Assembly: GCF_004027225.2 (NCBI RefSeq)
Contig: NC_044301.2
Coordinates: 20,914,902 to 20,978,901, forward strand
Length of the DNA stretch: 64,000 bases
Reading direction: 5' to 3'
Source: Strigops habroptila
Lineage: Eukaryota; Chordata; Aves; Psittaciformes; Psittacidae
In this document: positions 60,701-64,000 of the stretch, piece after piece
Layout of the letters: every line of letters begins with the position of its first letter
Position numbering within the stretch: the stretch's first letter is position 1
Translations under genes and position numbers: made by a program
Notes under the pieces: model-generated
Database searches by the model: none
What the model saw: the letters and a program-made list of their open reading frames with translations, nothing else
Told to the model about the DNA's origin: nothing

Positions 60701-61512
60701 AGGGATAGGGCAGCCACAGCACTGTGCCAGTGCCTCACTACCCTCACAGGGAAGAATCTGTGCTTTATGGACTATTTGGTTGCTTTGCATGTAACAACCA
60801 TCTCCCCCAGAGCTGGAATCAGCAATACGAAGGATACTAAAACACTCTACAATTTCCCAAATGCATTAAGAGTTAGTTCCCCCGCACTTCACAGTTCGCA
60901 TTAAATGAAGTTTAAGACAAGTGCTCTGAACTGGTACTTCTCTACCGATGAAATAAGAACAGTTACTGATGCGGAGAAAAGCACAATGAGACATTTTGTT
61001 TGACACGCTGTTAGAACATCATTGATCCATTTTGCAAATTCTTCACAGTCCAAGCTGGCATTAAGCAGGCCCTGGAAAGGGATAAATTACATGATGACTA
61101 CACATGTCTTTGCTGCTTTGAAGTATCTTACCAAGCCGTGTGTAAACTAATCAAAGATAACTGTAGGGGTCAGCATGGCCCAGCAAAAGAAACGTGTCCA
61201 ACAGCTTCTCTTTCCCCCACCAGCTTTGGTGTGTTGTATTAAAATTAACCTCTATCACTACTTCCTCCCACTACTTCTCTGCATTTTCCTGGATTACTGC
61301 TTCTCTTTTTGGAATTTATGCCAGCGATTTTCAAAACGAGTACAAATAGGACATCTCATTTCCAAGAATAGCATATAGTCGGGTATCTGGTGAAGAAACA
61401 TCTACTCTGGCTAGCAGGGACAGTGGGGCAGAATGACAAAAGCAGCAGTTACCCTGAAGAAGTGAGCAATGATGTCATAGGAGAGTGCATACCCTCTGGA
61501 ACAGACATTCTT
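51757..61512 (-). CDS. FANCA: FANCA 3' exons, probably decaying
   Basis: FANCA is a scaffold of the Fanconi anemia core complex (interstrand crosslink repair). Minus-strand exons with good borders: 61453-61512 (KNVCSRGYALSYDIIAHFFR), 61298-61386 (IPDYMLFLEMRCP), 60946-61071 (42 codons; DCEEFAKWINDVL), about 53699-53907 (PLEAMNNVGLQAVL), 53577-53639 (LPFFSFMDLISAK, like human FFFSLMGLLSS), 52758-52847 (QTFLYVVLEFYIQLLRLFVE, like human EAFLHVAVDMYLKLVQLF) and the last exon 51757-51864 (like human DPEVSAALQ to the C-terminal LF). Weaker candidates: 56352-56396, 54581-54686, 52009-52075. In the last exon a TAA at 51847 precedes the still recognisable tail, removing about 30 residues. Exons between 53.9 and 60.9 kb are poorly resolved. 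The first two are assigned by position and splice fit, not by motif. Confidence 0.72.
52895..53024 (-). other. Terminal-exon-like open frame of unknown origin
   Basis: A strong acceptor (CCTTTGCTGTCTTCACAG at about 53025-53042, minus) leads into a 42-codon frame (QPFVQSPTDWIREQIPV, GESEGRVIEEENIWDA) that ends in TGA at 52895. It does not match the FANCA C-terminus as I know it. It could be an alternative last exon of FANCA. Confidence 0.4.
56500..59959 (+). mobile_element. ERVL (class III) pol region, broken, in a FANCA intron
   Basis: Reverse transcriptase (FNSPIWPVQKSNGEWRLTVD, TTDIANAFFSIPL), RNase H (ALFTDGSC, LYLYTDSWMVSNALW) and integrase (CETCAAIKQAKR, ESDNGTHF) follow in order on the plus strand. 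No env was recognised. Several breaks; a fossil. The left end is not defined and no 5' LTR is visible. The right side runs into an LTR-A copy at 59960, which links that LTR family to this pol. Confidence 0.9.
59825..59882. repeat. (TG)n(TA)n microsatellite
   Basis: TTTGTGTGTGTGCATGTGTGTG followed by ATATATATATA. Confidence 0.85.
59960..60569 (+). mobile_element. ERVL LTR (LTR-A), probable 3' LTR
   Basis: Starts TGTCCTGGGTTCAGCTG and ends AAACCATGACA, same orientation as the adjoining pol. TATA-like CCAGTATATAAACTGGG lies near 60219. Confidence 0.88.
60572..60765 (-). mobile_element. CR1 LINE 3' fragment
   Basis: GGTTTGGGTTGGAAGGGACC and TTCCAACCCTCTGCCATAGG, then CCGTCCAACCTGGCCTTGAA: the reverse of a CR1 3' end. 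It abuts the LTR at 60569. Confidence 0.88.
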
Positions 61513-61701
61513 CTGTGGGAAGAGGAGAGATGAAAAAAAATCATTCCTTCCCTTTTGAATTATTATTTTCTTTGAACATTTTGGGTGTCTGGCCCAACAG
61601 GACTCAGCACAAAATCACCTGTGAGCATCAGTTCAGACTGCAAAAATTTTGTTTCTATATAAAGCAACACCACTGACTAGGTGGTGATTTACAGTCCAGC
61701 A

Positions 61702-62269
61702 TGTCGTGGTTTGAGCCCAGCCGGTAACTCAGAACCACACAGCCACTCGCTCACTCCTCCCCTTCTTCCTCCCCCCGCTCCCGGAGGGATGGGGAGGAGA
61801 ATCAGAAGAATGTAACTCCCACGGGTTGAGATAAGAGCAGTCCCGCAACTAAGGTATAATACAAAACCACTACTGCTACCACCAATGATAATAATGATTA
61901 GTGAAATAACAAGGGGAGAGGATACAATTGCTCACCACCCGCCGACCGATACCCAGCCCGACCCGAGCAGTGATCTGGGCCTTCTGGGTAACTCCCCCCG
62001 GTTTATATACTGGGCATGACGTGCTGTGGTATGGAATACCCCTTTGGCTAGTTTGGGTCAGGTGTCCTGTCTCTGTTTCCTCCCAGCTTCCCCTCCTCCC
62101 TGGCAAAGCATGAGACTGAGAAAGTCCTTGGTTGGAATAAACATTACTTAGCAACAACTAAAAACACCGGTGTTATCAGCATTGTTCCCAGGCTGAAAGT
62201 TAAAAAAACACAGCACTGCACCAGCTACTAAGAAGGATAAAAATGACTGCTATAGCTGAACCCAGGACA
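61702..62269 (-). mobile_element. Solo ERVL-type LTR (LTR-A) with duplication CAGCA
   Basis: Starts TGTCGTGGTTTGAGCCC and ends ACCCAGGACA. CAGCA flanks it at 61697-61701 and 62270-62274. Confidence 0.93.
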
Positions 62270-62669
62270 CAGCACCAGAAAGCAAATCAGATGGCCCTGC
62301 TCACCACATGTGGCTGGCAGAAGCAGTTTGATTAAGTCTTGGAATGAATGGAAGTTTTTGGCTGTGCCTAATATGACAGTGCAAAAAGGCTTGAAAAGGC
62401 CAGTCAGGATGAATAAACAGAAAGGATAGCTATCCTCAGAGCACAAAACAGTGATTTGGGGGACCTACAGGTAAAGTGATCTCCCAGGAAGCTGCAGAGA
62501 TATTTCTGAAGGTTTCTCTAGTGTACGTAACACAGGAGGATGAGCAGGATCTCACTTTACACAGAGCAAGTTAGTTTAACACCCTGGCACAACAGAGAAA
62601 TTGGAGAAGATCATGCTCAGTTCCTTCTAGGCCTCCCCGAGAACACTGCAGGTTTTTCTCTAACCCATT
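62270..62669. other. Spacer, no recognised feature
   Basis: Unique sequence, probably FANCA intron. No exon was identified. Confidence 0.4.
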
Positions 62670-64000
62670 GTAATGGATGGGAACCTAGCTGTGAGTTGAT
62701 TCCCTCTCATGACTGAGAACCATAACAAAGGATGTTGTTTGCCACAGTGTATTCAGCAGAGTATATATGTTTGTGTTCATCATGACTGTTTGTCTGAAAG
62801 AGGCAGGAAAACACAGGTGTGCAGCTGTTCTATGACCTTCACACTTGGCCGCGCTGGGGTGCCTGGCCAATGCTCTGAGTGGACAAGGGTGAGATCATGA
62901 GAAACTGCACAGTCCCAGGAGTAAATGATTAGAGATCTGGCATAAAGCCGGTTGTTTTGATAAGGGTATAAAAGCGGGACCCTCTTGTGGCCATGAGAGA
63001 AGCCTCACCTATGGGTGGACACACCGCGTAGGAATTTTCCCAATTACCTGAGACTCCTGGCATCGTCTGCAACGGGGCTTCCCAGCTGAAAGTGTGGGCC
63101 TGGATGATGATTCAGTGGTAATTGGTGATGTATTTCTTCTTAATCTCTGTTCTTTCAATATGATAATGATTTAATGCATTGCTAACTCTCTCCGTTACTT
63201 TACTTATATACCTATATCTCTGGTTTGCTTTATTCTACTTATTCACTATATAGAGAGAGATATTTACCTAGTTCACATTAGTGTGCTTGCTTTAGTGTGC
63301 TTATTAACTTTAGCGTGCTTGTTTAATAAACTCTGCATATTATACAGCTAGTGTGTGGTCACTTTGTGGCGTACCCTGTCTGTCAGCAGAACATTTTGGC
63401 GTAGTTGGCAGGATACGAAACAAAATGGCATTTTTTAAGATAAAGAAAAAGGTTCCTAAGACGGTGGAGCTGGATACCCCTGGCTGGGAACAATTACCTT
63501 ATCGTAACATAGCTGCTGAATGGTCGTGTTATGGTTTATGTGAGAATTGGAACTCCTGTTTGAATGAGGCAAACCCTCCTGATGTAGTTAAATGTTTGCA
63601 AAAAGTATCGGTAGAAAAAGGAGAGAAGTTAATTGCTCTGGGAAGATGGGGGTGGATTCTGCTGGCTGCATACCGAAAGCAGCATCAGCGGGGAGAGTGA
63701 ATACAGAGGGAGAAGATGGATTTGTAGAAACAAGTTTGTGAATTGCAGGGAAAAATAGTTATGTTACAATGCCAAAATCGATTACTAACTGATAAACTGG
63801 ACACTTATCAAACGGTAGCAGAAAAAGAGGCTGTTCATTTTGCCCAGGATAAATATAGAAAAGGAAGAGGTCAAGTAAACCAGCAAAAAGTGCATGCAGT
63901 GATTGTGGAGGCAGGAAGGAATTGGGACCCTGAGAAATGGGACGGAGATGTGTGGGATTCAACCGATGTGGATAGTAGTCCAGAGGGTGAGGTGTTTGTT
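62670..64000 (+). mobile_element. ERV 5' LTR, tRNA-Ser-like primer site and gag start; runs off the window
   Basis: The LTR ends at 63393 (CAGCAGAACA). It contains a TATA box (GGTATAAAAGCGGG, 62960s) and AATAAA near 63324. Its left border is uncertain. The primer site from 63397, TGGCGTAGTTGGCAGGAT, closely matches the 3' end of tRNA-Ser. A gag-like frame starts at 63425 (MAFFKIKKKVPK, GWEQLPYRNIAAEWSCYG). A fragment of the same LTR lies at 1037-1130. The state of the whole copy cannot be judged, because it leaves the window. Confidence 0.8.

Overview
The window is vertebrate nuclear DNA and almost certainly from a bird. It carries CR1 LINEs with the typical avian 3' tail, several avian ERV and LTR families, short introns and GC-rich gene blocks. 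The gene order is that of the human 16q24.3 block (chicken chromosome 11): SPG7, RPL13, CPNE7, SULT5A1, DPEP1, VPS9D1, ZNF276, FANCA. Assignments rest on translated exons compared with remembered family sequences; no search was run.

Layout: 1-1888 is a stack of nested LTR and ERVL pieces. 2095-4822 is a long CR1 LINE. 5404-5983 (-) holds an unassigned coding remnant. 9555-14319 (+) are the last five SPG7 exons. 16440-22660 (+) is RPL13. 25312-36304 (+) is CPNE7, hit by a solo LTR in exon 1 and by a 3-kb ERV in exon 2. 36.6-39.4 kb is a spacer with a degenerate satellite. 39394-41733 (-) is SULT5A1 with a solo LTR inside exon 3. 42837-43148 (+) are two DPEP1 exons. 43255-44230 (-) are the first four VPS9D1 exons, sharing a CpG-rich divergent promoter with ZNF276 (44384-51154, +). 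FANCA 3' exons lie on the minus strand from 61512 down to 51757, with a broken ERVL in an intron. An ERV with a tRNA-Ser-like primer site enters at the right edge.

The striking feature is decay. SPG7 has lost the catalytic Glu of HExxH (HKSGH) and has a stop and a frameshift. CPNE7 has a lost start codon and several frameshifts. SULT5A1 has two stops and a lost splice donor. DPEP1 and VPS9D1 are truncated and abut each other where CHMP1A, CDK10 and SPATA2L would be expected. FANCA has a premature stop in its last exon. RPL13 is full length (211 aa) but unusually divergent for such a conserved protein. ZNF276 alone is intact across 11 exons (635 codons). My reading is that this is a degenerating duplicate of the chromosome-11 block, for example on a female-specific W or a songbird germline-restricted chromosome, rather than the standard locus. 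Real gene loss at the standard locus or assembly error are the alternatives.
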